The notes: a model not told the origin generated them from the sequence alone. 64,000 nucleotides of DNA from Alteromonadaceae bacterium XY-R5 (GCA_001660395.1 LXWE01000001.1:992001-1056000), one strand, 5' to 3'. Positions 1-8,475 are shown, counted from the first letter of the stretch. Made by a program: numbers and translations.

Positions 1-213
1 GCCGACTATGGCCTTACCAATGTCGCATTTGTATTAATCGACTCCACCGTTCAGAACAGCACCCGTTGGCAGTTTGAAGCCATTTATGACACAACGGGTA
101 TCAGCCGGGAATTCTTTAATTCCATTGAAGATGCCCTGAACTGGCTTGAGGCGAAAGGCTGTAACTTTGATAAACAAGAATTTGCTATACCCGACGAAGT
201 CTCGCTCTGGTAA
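1..213 (+). CDS. C-terminal end of an unrecognised protein (partial)
   Basis: An open frame enters from the left edge and ends at a TAA at 211-213, giving the last 70 residues of a protein. The end has the pattern IDSTV...FFNSIEDALNWLEAKGC, with alternating hydrophobic segments followed by a helix. This resembles the C-terminal half of small SpoIIAA/STAS-like proteins, in which such a helix follows a phenylalanine-rich turn. The resemblance is weak and comes from memory, so no function is assigned. It converges on the hypothetical gene at 227-598. Confidence 0.55.
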   Translation, partial: ADYGLTNVAFVLIDSTVQNSTRWQFEAIYDTTGISREFFNSIEDALNWLEAKGCNFDKQEFAIPDEVSLW

Positions 214-226
214 TGTCACCACAGAG

Positions 227-598
227 CTAGAACAGTTCGACCTCACCAAACTCAAAATCTTTTGAATCGTAGTAGCCGCTGCGCCCGTGACAATCAATCA
301 GCCCATATGCTTGCTGTATATCCATATACCAGGTATCAAACACAAACATCAGGACAGACTCAAGCAAAGCATCATCAGCCACCATTTTGAACCGCTTTGA
401 TAATCTGACGATTTGCGGTGCAATTCGCATTAAGCAGATTTTATAAAGGGACAAAGGCACATTGTGTTCGGCACGAATGTAATCAGCAAACGTTCCATTT
501 CCAACGAATTGATAATTGTTTTGGATATACGCTAAATCATCGCCAACAAAATCAGCCAGTGTTTGACCGACATTTTGCCATAAAGCCGCTGCACTCAT
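227..598 (-). CDS. Hypothetical protein, 123 aa
   Basis: I do not recognise this protein. It has no signal peptide or membrane segment and looks like a small soluble helical protein with many aromatic residues (YIQNNYQF, FDTWYMDIQQAYG) and an acidic C-terminus (DFEFGEVELF). It starts with ATG (MSAAALWQ). It stands alone, converging with the partial gene on its left, with about 300 bp of AT-rich sequence upstream that would hold its promoter. The residue composition and lack of a competing frame support a real gene. Confidence 0.6.
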   Translation of the reverse strand: MSAAALWQNVGQTLADFVGDDLAYIQNNYQFVGNGTFADYIRAEHNVPLSLYKICLMRIAPQIVRLSKRFKMVADDALLESVLMFVFDTWYMDIQQAYGLIDCHGRSGYYDSKDFEFGEVELF

Positions 599-903
599 CT
601 TAGCCTCTCATTGTTGTGTAATAGGGATTACATTTAAGGGAGGCGGATTATACTCATCGTACCAGAAGTCTCAAGCGGGAAAATTTGAGTACGAGTCAGA
701 AAATTCTCATTATTTCATTAACTTACAAAAAATTTACGCATTTTAGTTATCGTAAAATACACCTCTAAACAGCACGTTTCGCCGAATCGACATAAACTTA
801 ACCACTGAGTAAAACTCTGACAAGTGTTCGCTAAATTCATCTCAACAGTGGCGTACAGCCCAACATCTTTTGGATGCCAAAAAGACGCGTTAATTAATTG
901 ATA
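599..903. other. Intergenic region without a recognised gene
   Basis: About 305 AT-rich bases lie between the start of the hypothetical gene at 227-598 and the end of the RDD gene. The region should carry the promoter of the former. A weak inverted repeat (TTTACG and CGTAAA around a 12-base gap, near 732-755) is the only structure seen. No open frame of credible composition and no clear terminator were found. Confidence 0.5.
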
Positions 904-1359
904 TTAAATAAATTCTTCAGATGATTCCGCAGACTGATAGACCACCAGTGTACCGGCGATTTTGTCATGCCAGCCTTGCTTACGCTTATCTATCCCCACC
1001 CAGATAAAACCAAGGAACACAGCCAGCATGGAAAGGTAGTAACCCAAATACCTGACGATAAATTGTGCAGCATTTGGTTTTCCCCCTGTTTTTTCATCAA
1101 TTATTTTCATCCCGAGCCAGAGTTTTCCCGGCGTGGCAGATTTGCTTACCCAAAATGCCAACCAGCCTAAAGCGGGTAAACCGTAATTGAGCAGGCTATC
1201 CATCAACCAGTGGGGTTTTGAATGGCCAAACCAATAATCCATGCCAAACAACCAGGTCATCAATGGAAACAACAATAACAGCAATAGAACGGTATCGATG
1301 AGAGAGGCTAATACCCGAGCCCAAAATCCGGCATAACGATATTCGCTGATATTTTCCAT
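904..1359 (-). CDS. RDD family membrane protein
   Basis: A 151-residue integral membrane protein. It has the RDD layout: an N-terminal segment YRYAGFWARVLASLIDTVLL holding the conserved Arg and Asp around the first membrane helix, further hydrophobic segments near residues 60-75 and 105-125, and the basic motif TPGKLWLGMKI between helices. RDD proteins sit in the inner membrane; some have been linked to Na+/H+ exchange, but most have no defined role. A GGAG Shine-Dalgarno sequence lies just upstream of the ATG. It follows the catabolic operon on the same strand after a 64-bp gap, so read-through from that operon is possible, though its content does not suggest a pathway role. Confidence 0.85.
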   Translation of the reverse strand: MENISEYRYAGFWARVLASLIDTVLLLLLLFPLMTWLFGMDYWFGHSKPHWLMDSLLNYGLPALGWLAFWVSKSATPGKLWLGMKIIDEKTGGKPNAAQFIVRYLGYYLSMLAVFLGFIWVGIDKRKQGWHDKIAGTLVVYQSAESSEEFI

Positions 1360-1423
1360 TTAGTTACTCCAATGCATCATCAGTCGATATGATGCTCACG
1401 CTACTGCCAGAGTTCCTGTCTGC

Positions 1424-2275
1424 CTATGCGGATTCGACCAACGGCAATAATTCGAGATATTCTCCATCAGGCCCCTGGCTAACCCCCCATAAAAGCGAGT
1501 CTGCTGGCAATGTCTGTACATGCCAGGAGATACATATAATCCCGGTACTTAGGCTAGCATTCGCAGGTTTGGCTTCGGCCACTTCATCAATTTCTATCAG
1601 GCTATCGCCATTGAACTGCAAGGTCGCGAGTGGGTACTGATGGCTATCGGGCTTGTCGTAGGTGCGATTGAGCACGCCAACGTAGGTATCAAAGCACAGA
1701 GCATGTTTGCCTTGATGCAGTTGCTGATAAAACTCCACACTGCGCGCGCGCGAACCCGCGCAAAGCACACTGATAAACAGCGGGCCGCTTTGTTCAGTGA
1801 TCACCGGCAGTTCAAAGGGCGGCACAGGGCCTTTTACTTGGGTTAAATACAGCACCTCGCCGTTTTTACCCGCCACCTGCATGGCATGAATGTTGTCGCT
1901 TAAGGCCAGTGCCTGAGGCTCGCCAATAACCCTAAAGTAATCAGGGATGCCGGCTTTGCGCAGGGCATACACATCGCCCACAGCAATTTCCAGCGCCATC
2001 CAGCCATGCTGGCGAAAAGGCTCTCGCCACGCCGCATCAACACATTCAATCAAACGCAACAACGGGCTGCCATCGGCGGCAGCCAAAGTCACAACCGCAC
2101 GTCCCAGCAAAGCAGGTTGGTTCAGACCATTAGCAAGTTCATCATTCACCTGCCCCTGGGCAATGACGGTAGTGCCCAGTAACTCGGCGTAAGCCGGCAG
2201 GCAAGCACTCAAGTTTTTTACAATCAGCGTGGCGCTCTGATAGGGGCCTAATCGGCCACTACTCATGCTCGGCAC
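1424..2275 (-). CDS. VOC (glyoxalase-fold) family protein
   Basis: A 283-residue soluble protein built from two vicinal-oxygen-chelate-like halves. The first has PYQSATLIVKNLSACLPAYAELLG, the usual opening strand and helix; the second has PLFISVLCAGSRARSVEFYQQL. VOC enzymes include dioxygenases, glyoxalases and isomerases, and metal ligands cannot be assigned safely here. The start overlaps the end of the lyase gene upstream by 17 bp (or 8 bp if Met4 is used), so the two are translationally coupled. Last gene of the 4982-to-1424 operon; probably an enzyme acting on an intermediate of the same pathway. Confidence 0.75.
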   Translation of the reverse strand: MPSMSSGRLGPYQSATLIVKNLSACLPAYAELLGTTVIAQGQVNDELANGLNQPALLGRAVVTLAAADGSPLLRLIECVDAAWREPFRQHGWMALEIAVGDVYALRKAGIPDYFRVIGEPQALALSDNIHAMQVAGKNGEVLYLTQVKGPVPPFELPVITEQSGPLFISVLCAGSRARSVEFYQQLHQGKHALCFDTYVGVLNRTYDKPDSHQYPLATLQFNGDSLIEIDEVAEAKPANASLSTGIICISWHVQTLPADSLLWGVSQGPDGEYLELLPLVESA

Positions 2276-3152
2276 CGATGCGCTGATAATACTGACCCTG
2301 CTCGAGAATTTCCGGCGTACCTAACAAGCCGTTCAATCCAGTCAAATCCAGCATCTCGCCACGCCAAGGGTCGGTGGTGCCATTGGCTTTTAAACTGGAA
2401 AAAAAGCGCTGGGCCATATGAGCATGTGCCCGCACCAGCGCTCCAGGAAAAATCGCGATTTTGTAACCCAACTCACCTAAATCTGCGGCAGATTTAATCG
2501 GCGTATCACCGCCTTCCACCATATTCGCCAGCAGCGGAATACGGCCAGCAAAGCGCTGATTCAGCAATTGCATTTGCTCCAGCGATTCAGGCGCTTCCAC
2601 AAAAAGCACATCAGCACCGGCCGCCACAAAGGCTTCGGCACGCCCCATGGCAGATTCAAATCCTTCCACCGCAATAGCATCGGTTCGGGCAACAATTAAG
2701 GTATCTTCACTAGCCCGAGCATCCACTGCCGCTTTCACTTTACCCACCATTTCTTCTTTGCTGACCAAAGATTTTCCGCGCAAATGACCACAGCGTTTCG
2801 GCATTTGCTGATCTTCTAACTGAATTGCCGTAGCGCCCATGCGCTCAAACAAGCGCACGGTGCGCTGCACGTTTAAGGCATTCCCAAAGCCGGTGTCGGC
2901 ATCAACAATTAAAGGTAAATTTGTACGTTCGCGGATCACGCCCACGGTTTCAGCCACTTCCTGCATGCTCACTAAGCCTATGTCTGGCTTACCAAAACGG
3001 GTATAAGCCAGACTTGCGCCCGACAGGTACATGGCTTCAAAGCCTGCCTGCTCAATCAATACTGCCGACAGAGCATCGTAGCCCCCCGGCACTAACAAAC
3101 ATTCGGGTTGGGCTAAGCGCTGGCGTAAGGTTAAAGAGGAAATTTGGGTCAT
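2259..3152 (-). CDS. Isocitrate lyase/PEP mutase family C-C lyase
   Basis: A 297-residue (beta/alpha)8-barrel protein of the ICL/PEP-mutase superfamily. Visible signatures are PGGYDALSA near the N-terminus, the metal-binding DADTGFG, the effector-loop motif KRCGH (Cys near residue 119), and VARTDA. KRCGH is the mark of true lyases such as methylisocitrate lyase and dimethylmalate lyase; phosphoenolpyruvate mutase lacks that cysteine. It most likely cleaves a 2-hydroxy dicarboxylate (a substituted malate or citrate-like acid) retro-aldol fashion to pyruvate or an oxo acid plus a smaller acid. It directly follows the aconitase-type subunits that would make such a substrate. Exact substrate unknown. 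Confidence 0.85.
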   Translation of the reverse strand: MTQISSLTLRQRLAQPECLLVPGGYDALSAVLIEQAGFEAMYLSGASLAYTRFGKPDIGLVSMQEVAETVGVIRERTNLPLIVDADTGFGNALNVQRTVRLFERMGATAIQLEDQQMPKRCGHLRGKSLVSKEEMVGKVKAAVDARASEDTLIVARTDAIAVEGFESAMGRAEAFVAAGADVLFVEAPESLEQMQLLNQRFAGRIPLLANMVEGGDTPIKSAADLGELGYKIAIFPGALVRAHAHMAQRFFSSLKANGTTDPWRGEMLDLTGLNGLLGTPEILEQGQYYQRIGAEHE

Positions 3153-3164
3153 GCTAGTGTCCTG

Positions 3165-3680
3165 TTATTCTGTGTTCGCGCCATTTTCGGCACTGAATTT
3201 TTGTTTTAAATACGGCATTAACCCGCCTGCATTCACTATCACCATCAACTCGACTGGAATTGGCTCGCACTGATAACTTGTGCCCTGGGTATGGTTAGTC
3301 ACCAGCCCCTGCTCCGCATCGACGGAAATGCTATCGCCATCGGCAATCTCGCCCGCTTGCTCACACACCAATACAGGCAAGCCTAAGTTCAGGGCATTGC
3401 GATAGAAAATCCGCGCAAAAGAGCGGGCAATCACCGCCGATACGCCAAGCTCCACCAGCGCCTGCGCTGCCTGCTCCCGCGATGAACCGATACCAAACCC
3501 CGTGCCGCCAATCACCACATCACCTGTGGTGATTTCGCCAGCAAATTCCGGACGAATCGCTTCTAAGCAGTGGCTTGCCAACTCGGCTAACGAGGATTTC
3601 ATATAAGGGCCCGGTGCCAGCAGGTCTGTGTCGATATTGTCGCCAAAGCACCACGCTCGGCCTTTTGTCTGTTGTGTCAT
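3165..3680 (-). CDS. Aconitase-superfamily hydro-lyase, small (LeuD-like) subunit
   Basis: A 171-residue swivel-domain subunit. It carries GDNIDTDLLAPG (the usual DNIDTD segment), FGIGSSREQA with the substrate-binding Ser-Ser-Arg, and ARSFARIFYRNALNLGLP. Length and motifs match the short, archaeal-type LeuD/HacB-like subunits (about 160-170 aa), not the about 200-residue enterobacterial LeuD. It pairs with the large subunit immediately upstream (15-bp gap). Because no leuA or leuB is adjacent and an ICL-type lyase follows, a catabolic role (hydration of a substituted maleate or fumarate) is more likely than leucine synthesis. That is inference from context. Confidence 0.85.
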   Translation of the reverse strand: MTQQTKGRAWCFGDNIDTDLLAPGPYMKSSLAELASHCLEAIRPEFAGEITTGDVVIGGTGFGIGSSREQAAQALVELGVSAVIARSFARIFYRNALNLGLPVLVCEQAGEIADGDSISVDAEQGLVTNHTQGTSYQCEPIPVELMVIVNAGGLMPYLKQKFSAENGANTE

Positions 3681-3695
3681 AGTCTGTCCTGCTGC

Positions 3696-4982
3696 TTAAG
3701 CCTTAAGAAGTTCGCGCGGATCGCAAATTTGTCCCGCCACTGCACTGGCTGCCACCGTATACGGCGATGCCAAATACACATTGGAATTGGGCGAGCCCAT
3801 ACGGCCTTTAAAATTGCGCGAAGTGGACGAAATACAGTTTTCGCCGTTAGCAATGGCCCCAGCGCCCATACCAGCGCACGCGCCACAACCTGTGGGCAGC
3901 ATGATCGCGCCGGCTTCGGTTAAGGTGGCTAAGGTGCCGTCTTTGGCCGCCGCTTCGGTGGTTTTGGCCGAGGCCGGTGCAATCAACAGGCGTGTACCTT
4001 TGGCCACTTTGCGGCCTTTGAGCACTCTGGCTGCCATATGCAAGTCGGATAATTTGGCACCGGTACAGGCACCGATATAGGCCTGATGCATTCGGGTGGG
4101 TTCGTAAGTATCTACCGGTGCACTGTTTTGTGGGCTATGGGGCGCAGCCACCATAGGTGCCAGTGCTGAGGTATCAAACTGATAGGTTTTCTCGTAGGTG
4201 CAATCAGCATCGCTGCGCCAACTCAGAGCATCTTCCGCAGGGGTTTTGCCGGTACGTTCAATCCAGTCTGTGGTGGTTTTGTCCGCGGCGATAATGCCAG
4301 TTTTGGCGCCCAGTTCAGCAGACATATTGCACAGCACCATGCGCTCATACATGTTCATGGCATCGATAGTGCTGCCGCAGTATTCCATCACTTTGTAATC
4401 GTTGCTCATGCCTAAAGTGGCGCACAGCATCAGCATAATATCTTTGGCGCTACAGCCGTCCTGTAACTGACCATCAAACTGCAGTTTGTAAGTGTGGGGT
4501 ACGCGGATCCAAATCTCGCCCGTGGCCAGTACGCCAGTCATTTCTGTCGCACCTATTCCCACCATAAAGGTGCCAAAGGCACCGCCTGTGGGGGAATGAG
4601 AATCGCCGCCCACAGCAAACATGCCAGGTTGCAAATGCCCCTGCTGAGGTAACATCACATGGCAAATGCCCTGCATATCGTAAAAATGCGCAATCTGATT
4701 GTTGTCCGCCCAGCGGCGCGTCAACGCCAGAATTTCCGCCGCTTCAGCATCGGTAGCAGGCACATAATGGTCACTCACCAGCACCACTTTGCTGGGATCA
4801 AACACCTTGGCGCCCAGCTCTTTTAAGCGCGATTCCACTCGGCGTGGTCCGCTGGAATCGTGCATCAGCACTAAATCGAGATTACAGGTGACGATCTGCC
4901 CTGGTGTCACCCTGGGCTTACCGCTGGCACGGGCCAGGATCTTTTCGGCGAGGGTGGCGCCTACGCGAGTTGCTACTGTCAT
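3696..4982 (-). CDS. Aconitase-superfamily hydro-lyase, large (LeuC-like) subunit
   Basis: A 428-residue [4Fe-4S] hydro-lyase large subunit. The three cluster cysteines are visible in IGACTG (near residue 304) and GCGACAG (near residue 366). Other family marks are GGDSHSPTGGAFGTF and the closing segment NFKGRMGSPNSNVYLASPYTVAASA. The length fits the LeuC/HacA/dimethylmaleate-hydratase type with a separate small subunit. The ATG at 4982 is preceded by a weak AGG. First gene of an operon (large subunit, small subunit, lyase, VOC protein) facing the crotonase gene across a 105-bp promoter region. The same order (hydratase plus lyase) completes nicotinate fermentation in Eubacterium barkeri, where the substrate is dimethylmaleate; that parallel is suggestive only. 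Confidence 0.88.
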   Translation of the reverse strand: MTVATRVGATLAEKILARASGKPRVTPGQIVTCNLDLVLMHDSSGPRRVESRLKELGAKVFDPSKVVLVSDHYVPATDAEAAEILALTRRWADNNQIAHFYDMQGICHVMLPQQGHLQPGMFAVGGDSHSPTGGAFGTFMVGIGATEMTGVLATGEIWIRVPHTYKLQFDGQLQDGCSAKDIMLMLCATLGMSNDYKVMEYCGSTIDAMNMYERMVLCNMSAELGAKTGIIAADKTTTDWIERTGKTPAEDALSWRSDADCTYEKTYQFDTSALAPMVAAPHSPQNSAPVDTYEPTRMHQAYIGACTGAKLSDLHMAARVLKGRKVAKGTRLLIAPASAKTTEAAAKDGTLATLTEAGAIMLPTGCGACAGMGAGAIANGENCISSTSRNFKGRMGSPNSNVYLASPYTVAASAVAGQICDPRELLKA

Positions 4983-5008
4983 AAATATTTAATTAACCTA
5001 TTGATAAT

Positions 5009-5028
5009 TATAGACTTTACTGTCTATA
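5009..5028. promoter_or_regulatory. Perfect palindrome in a divergent promoter, candidate operator
   Basis: The sequence TATAGAC-TTTACT-GTCTATA is an inverted repeat with 7-bp arms and a 6-bp spacer. It lies midway between the LeuC-like gene (start 4982, minus) and the crotonase gene (start 5088, plus). Its place and symmetry suit a dimeric repressor site controlling both directions. No regulator gene is encoded in the cluster, so the protein that would bind is unknown. The flanks are AT-rich and would also hold the -10 elements. Confidence 0.5.
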
Positions 5029-5087
5029 GTAAATAAAGCAGTGGGCTCAGTTAGCGCACTGAACGACGCACTAACCGGAGTATTCGA

Positions 5088-5858
5088 ATGGAACATCTGA
5101 CCCTTAGCACTGACGGCAAACTGGCGACCCTGACCCTGAATCGGGCGGATAAACGCAATGCCATGGATAGCGCCATGTGGCAGCAACTGCTCGATTACTG
5201 CGATAAGCTGCGCCAGCAACCGCCGAAACTGCTGAAACTGCAGGCCAGCGGCGAGCAGACGTTTTGCGCCGGTGCCGACATTGCCGAGTTGCAACAGCTG
5301 ATGGCGGATAAAGCCGCGTTGCAAGCCAATAACCGCTTGATCCAACAAGCCCAGCAAGTACTGGAAAACCTGCCCTGCCCCACAGTGGCGGTGATCAACG
5401 GCGCCTGTTTTGGCGGCGGCATGGGTCTGGCGCTGGCCTGTGATTTTCGTATCGCTGCCGAGCACGCCCAATTCGCCATTACCCCGGCCAAACTTGGCTT
5501 GCTGTATACCCTGGAAGACTGTAAACGAGTGCTGGATTTGGTGGGCTTGGCCCGTGCCAAGCAACTGCTGATGACGGCCCAGCCCATTGATGCGCAAACT
5601 GCGTTTGACTGGGGTCTGGTCACTCAATTGCATATTAAGGAAGATCTGCATGCAGCCGCTGATGCCTTTTGTCAGCAGCTGCTGAGCCTGAGCAGCACAT
5701 CTTTGCAGGGCATTAAACATACCCTGGCGCACTTGTGTGGTCGCGGTAACCAAAGTGCCGAAGACATTCGTATGCTGTTTACCAACGCCTTTGACGGCGA
5801 GGATTTCAGCGAAGGTGCAGCGGCCTTTTTGGCGCGCCGTCCGGCACAGTTTCCTTAA
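5088..5858 (+). CDS. Crotonase (enoyl-CoA hydratase/isomerase) family protein without the catalytic glutamates
   Basis: A 256-residue crotonase-fold protein. The oxyanion-hole segments are present: CAGADIAEL (near residue 62) and NGACFGGGMGLALACDFRIA (residues 104-123). The two acids of classical enoyl-CoA hydratase are missing: the Glu144 position is Gly113 and the Glu164 position is Pro133 (rat numbering for the reference). Simple hydration is therefore unlikely; decarboxylation, isomerisation, thioester hydrolysis or C-C bond cleavage are other crotonase chemistries. It is transcribed alone, diverging from the hydro-lyase operon and converging on the deacetylase pair. A CoA-thioester step in the same pathway is the natural inference. 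Confidence 0.85.
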   Translation: MEHLTLSTDGKLATLTLNRADKRNAMDSAMWQQLLDYCDKLRQQPPKLLKLQASGEQTFCAGADIAELQQLMADKAALQANNRLIQQAQQVLENLPCPTVAVINGACFGGGMGLALACDFRIAAEHAQFAITPAKLGLLYTLEDCKRVLDLVGLARAKQLLMTAQPIDAQTAFDWGLVTQLHIKEDLHAAADAFCQQLLSLSSTSLQGIKHTLAHLCGRGNQSAEDIRMLFTNAFDGEDFSEGAAAFLARRPAQFP

Positions 5859-5898
5859 GCTCAATTTATCTAAGCTCACTGCAACTAACCCCATCCGT

Positions 5899-6828
5899 TT
5901 ATTCCGCTGCCTGCTGGTGCTGCCAGCCGCTTAGGATGTCACTGGCAGAAGCGGTATAAATATCCTGCTGAGCCAGCCAGCCGAGTAAGCGTTCTAAATA
6001 ACCAATACGGTAGGGTTGCCCCAGTAACCAGGGGTGAATATTCAGCCCCAGCATACGTCCGCCTTGGGTCTCGGCCTCTGTCAGCAACAAGCTTGCGGCA
6101 TCCTGAATTTGCTCCACATACGAAGCTTCCGAATGCAGGTTAGACTGCAGAATAAACTGATCGTCCAGCTCGTTAGATAAGGGCATCGCAGCAATCGGGC
6201 CATTGGCCGTATTAAAGGCGTAAGGCATGTCGTCATTCACCCAGTTGGCGCAGTATTGCACCCCAGCTTGTTTGAGCAGTTCCGGCGTCAGTTCACTTTC
6301 ATTGCGGGCCGGACTTAACCAGCCTGTGACGGGCTGGCCGCTGGCATCGCGCAGCGCCGATAAGCTGTTTTCAATCCACATCTGCTCTTGGGCGCTGTCC
6401 ATACCGCCATAGTGAATACTGTCCATGTTCCAGCCATGACACAGAATTTCGTTATCCCGCTTGGCTAAATGCTCCAGCAACCAGGGATTACGCTGAGCCA
6501 TTTCGCCGTTAATGGCAAAGGTCGGCACGATCCCCACGTTATCCAGCGCATCGAGAATGCGGAATAAACCAATGCGGTTACCGTATTCACGCAAACTGAA
6601 ATGGCGCAAATCCGGATAAGGCATGGTCATACCGCCGGGTACAGCAAAGGGTTTACCCTGCTGATTTAACGGGAAAAACTGCACACACACATTGACCCAC
6701 AGGGCCAGCTTTTTACCTTGTGGCCAACTGATAGGTTTACGATCCGTCAGCATCGACCAGTCGTAACGATCGTGATCCATGCCATAGCCCCGTTTGGGGT
6801 ACATCAGGTGTTCTGCATCTAACGCCAT
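5899..6828 (-). CDS. Polysaccharide deacetylase / PuuE-like family protein (second of tandem pair)
   Basis: A 309-residue NodB-fold protein with no signal peptide, so probably cytoplasmic. Recognisable segments are YGNRIGLFRILDALDNVGIVPTFAINGEMAQRNP, EILCHGWNMDS and GWLSPARNESELTPELLKQAGVQY. These match the cytoplasmic branch containing PuuE allantoinase and bacterial cyclic imide hydrolase, which open rings and do not deacetylate sugars. The ATG overlaps the stop of the upstream paralogue by one base (TAATG), so they are coupled and may form a hetero-oligomer or act on successive substrates. It ends 40 bp from the convergent crotonase gene. Confidence 0.82.
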   Translation of the reverse strand: MALDAEHLMYPKRGYGMDHDRYDWSMLTDRKPISWPQGKKLALWVNVCVQFFPLNQQGKPFAVPGGMTMPYPDLRHFSLREYGNRIGLFRILDALDNVGIVPTFAINGEMAQRNPWLLEHLAKRDNEILCHGWNMDSIHYGGMDSAQEQMWIENSLSALRDASGQPVTGWLSPARNESELTPELLKQAGVQYCANWVNDDMPYAFNTANGPIAAMPLSNELDDQFILQSNLHSEASYVEQIQDAASLLLTEAETQGGRMLGLNIHPWLLGQPYRIGYLERLLGWLAQQDIYTASASDILSGWQHQQAAE

Positions 6829-7775
6829 TAGCCTTGCTCCTTGCCGTTAAAACCCGCCACATTTGCCTGTGCATCGGCATAGTAATGTTCTAAATAGTAT
6901 TCAGCGATTTCCGCCCCTGTGGTCACCCACACATCGTCGTGACTGGTGATGTAATCCAGCGCCTCTTCAAAGGCTTTAAGCCTGTGTGGGCAAGACACCT
7001 GATAGTTGTGGGTAGGGATACACATGACAGTACCGTGACTATCACCTTCGGCGTACAAACGGTCGAAGTTATCTTTGAGCATCTGACCATAGCGGCGCGG
7101 CTCCACCTTATTCACCACGTAGGCAATGGTGTCGTTCATTTCCAGCGAATAAGGAATAGAGACAAACGGCTTGCCTGATCTCAGCTGGATCGGCGTAGGC
7201 TGATCGTCATGGAACAGATCGCAGGTATAAATACCTCCATCGTTGCCAAACAACTCGGTGCCCACTTCGGCAAACAGATCTAAGGTTAATTCTGAGTGGG
7301 ACAGCGCCGGGGCTAAGTAGCCTTTGCACTGCTGGCCGGTATGGCGATAAATGGTTTCCATGGAGTCGCGGATCATGTCGCGCTCCTGCTGCTCACTCAT
7401 GCCATAGGTGTAACGGGTGTTGTAAATGCCGTGGCTGAAAAACTCCCAGTTACGCTCCTTGCACATGGCGATAATTTCCGGGTGGTGCTCACACAAGGCT
7501 GTCGATAGTGAAATCGAACCCCGCACCCCGTACTTATCCAGCACCTCCATTTGGCGCATATGCCCGACGCGGTTGCCGTAATCACGAATGCTGTAGCCTT
7601 GATTGGCCGGATAAGGCTGCGGCCAGGCTTTACGATGAGGATTGGCCGGCGGATTCAGCTCATAAAATTCAATGTTCGGGGCTACCCAAAAGGCCAGCTT
7701 TTTGCCATCAGGCCAGCGGATTTTTGGCCGCTCGGCCCAGGGCCAGTATCCATAAAAACCGGGATCTGCTTTCAT
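6828..7775 (-). CDS. Polysaccharide deacetylase / PuuE-like family protein (first of tandem pair)
   Basis: A 315-residue paralogue of the next gene, sharing the PDGKKLAFWV opening, YGNRVGHMRQMEVLDKYGVRGSISLSTALCEHHPE, FFSHGIYNTRYTYGM and GYLAPALSHSELTLDLFAEVGTE. No signal peptide. Such proteins group with PuuE allantoinase and imidase; the likely reaction is hydrolysis of a cyclic amide, imide or ureide C-N bond. A strong AAAGGAG Shine-Dalgarno sequence precedes the ATG. It follows the isochorismatase-type hydrolase on the same strand, as expected if ring opening gives a half-amide that the neighbour deamidates. That order of steps is inferred. Confidence 0.82.
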   Translation of the reverse strand: MKADPGFYGYWPWAERPKIRWPDGKKLAFWVAPNIEFYELNPPANPHRKAWPQPYPANQGYSIRDYGNRVGHMRQMEVLDKYGVRGSISLSTALCEHHPEIIAMCKERNWEFFSHGIYNTRYTYGMSEQQERDMIRDSMETIYRHTGQQCKGYLAPALSHSELTLDLFAEVGTELFGNDGGIYTCDLFHDDQPTPIQLRSGKPFVSIPYSLEMNDTIAYVVNKVEPRRYGQMLKDNFDRLYAEGDSHGTVMCIPTHNYQVSCPHRLKAFEEALDYITSHDDVWVTTGAEIAEYYLEHYYADAQANVAGFNGKEQG

Positions 7776-7812
7776 TAATCGCTACTCCTTTTCACAACGC
7801 CTTCGAGCGGTG

Positions 7813-8475
7813 TTATTCCGCTTGCAGGTAATCAAACACTTCCTGCACATCCACCACATCGGCGTACTTCAGCACCAAATCCGTCAGGTTCGCATAGTGA
7901 TAAGACTCATGTTTATCTGCGGTGGTTTGCTCAGGCACGATGGCGCGATAGCCGCGGGATAAAGCATCCACCGCCGTGGCGCGAATACAGCCAGAGGTGG
8001 AACCGCCTGTGATGATCACAGTATCCACTTGATGCCACACCAGCAGGGATTGCAGCTGGGTTTCAAAAAACGCTGAGGGCATTTTTTTGCAATAGATCAC
8101 GTCTTTTTCACGGTCGATGGTCAGGCGATCATCAAACTCGCTGCGACGGGAATGAAACTTAATGTTCTGTAGCGAATCTGGGGTATCGGTACGGGTACCC
8201 CAAATGCCGGCATCTTCTCCGGATTCCATATAGGCCACATGGGTCCAGACCACAGGCCAGCCCTTGACCCGAAAAGCTTCTGCCAGACTATTGATGTATT
8301 CCATTTGGCGCGGGTCGGTTTCATAGGCCGTGGCAAATTCATCCACACAGGTATAGGCCTTTTGTGGATCCACATTAATCAGCGCAGCCTTGCGCCCGAA
8401 ACCAAAACGCTTGCGGGTGGGATTTTGTTTCAGCTCCAAATAAATCTGTTTGGCGGTTTTATCTGTGGTTTGCAT
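7813..8475 (-). CDS. Isochorismatase-family cysteine amidohydrolase
   Basis: A 220-residue cysteine hydrolase with an apparently complete triad: Asp36 in LINVDPQKAYTC, Lys130 or Lys131 in YCKKMPSAFF, and Cys163 in GGSTSGCIRATAVDA. The nearest functional models are N-carbamoylsarcosine amidase and maleamate amidohydrolase, which hydrolyse a C-N amide or carbamoyl bond. The start at 8475 (MQTTDKTAK) is chosen because AAAGGAC lies just upstream; an open frame continues 35 codons further but runs through the promoter region. First gene of the minus-strand block with the two deacetylase-like genes; a half-amidase role in the same pathway is inferred. Confidence 0.85.
   Translation of the reverse strand: MQTTDKTAKQIYLELKQNPTRKRFGFGRKAALINVDPQKAYTCVDEFATAYETDPRQMEYINSLAEAFRVKGWPVVWTHVAYMESGEDAGIWGTRTDTPDSLQNIKFHSRRSEFDDRLTIDREKDVIYCKKMPSAFFETQLQSLLVWHQVDTVIITGGSTSGCIRATAVDALSRGYRAIVPEQTTADKHESYHYANLTDLVLKYADVVDVQEVFDYLQAE

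Noticed and set aside
3165-4982. Leucine biosynthesis leuCD
   Set aside because: No leuA or leuB is adjacent, the next genes are a C-C lyase and a VOC protein, and the subunits look like the short archaeal/catabolic type. Not excluded by sequence alone.
4998-5894. 298-codon minus-strand frame opposite the crotonase gene
   Set aside because: It is Gln/His/Leu-rich with no recognisable domain and is the shadow of the crotonase frame.
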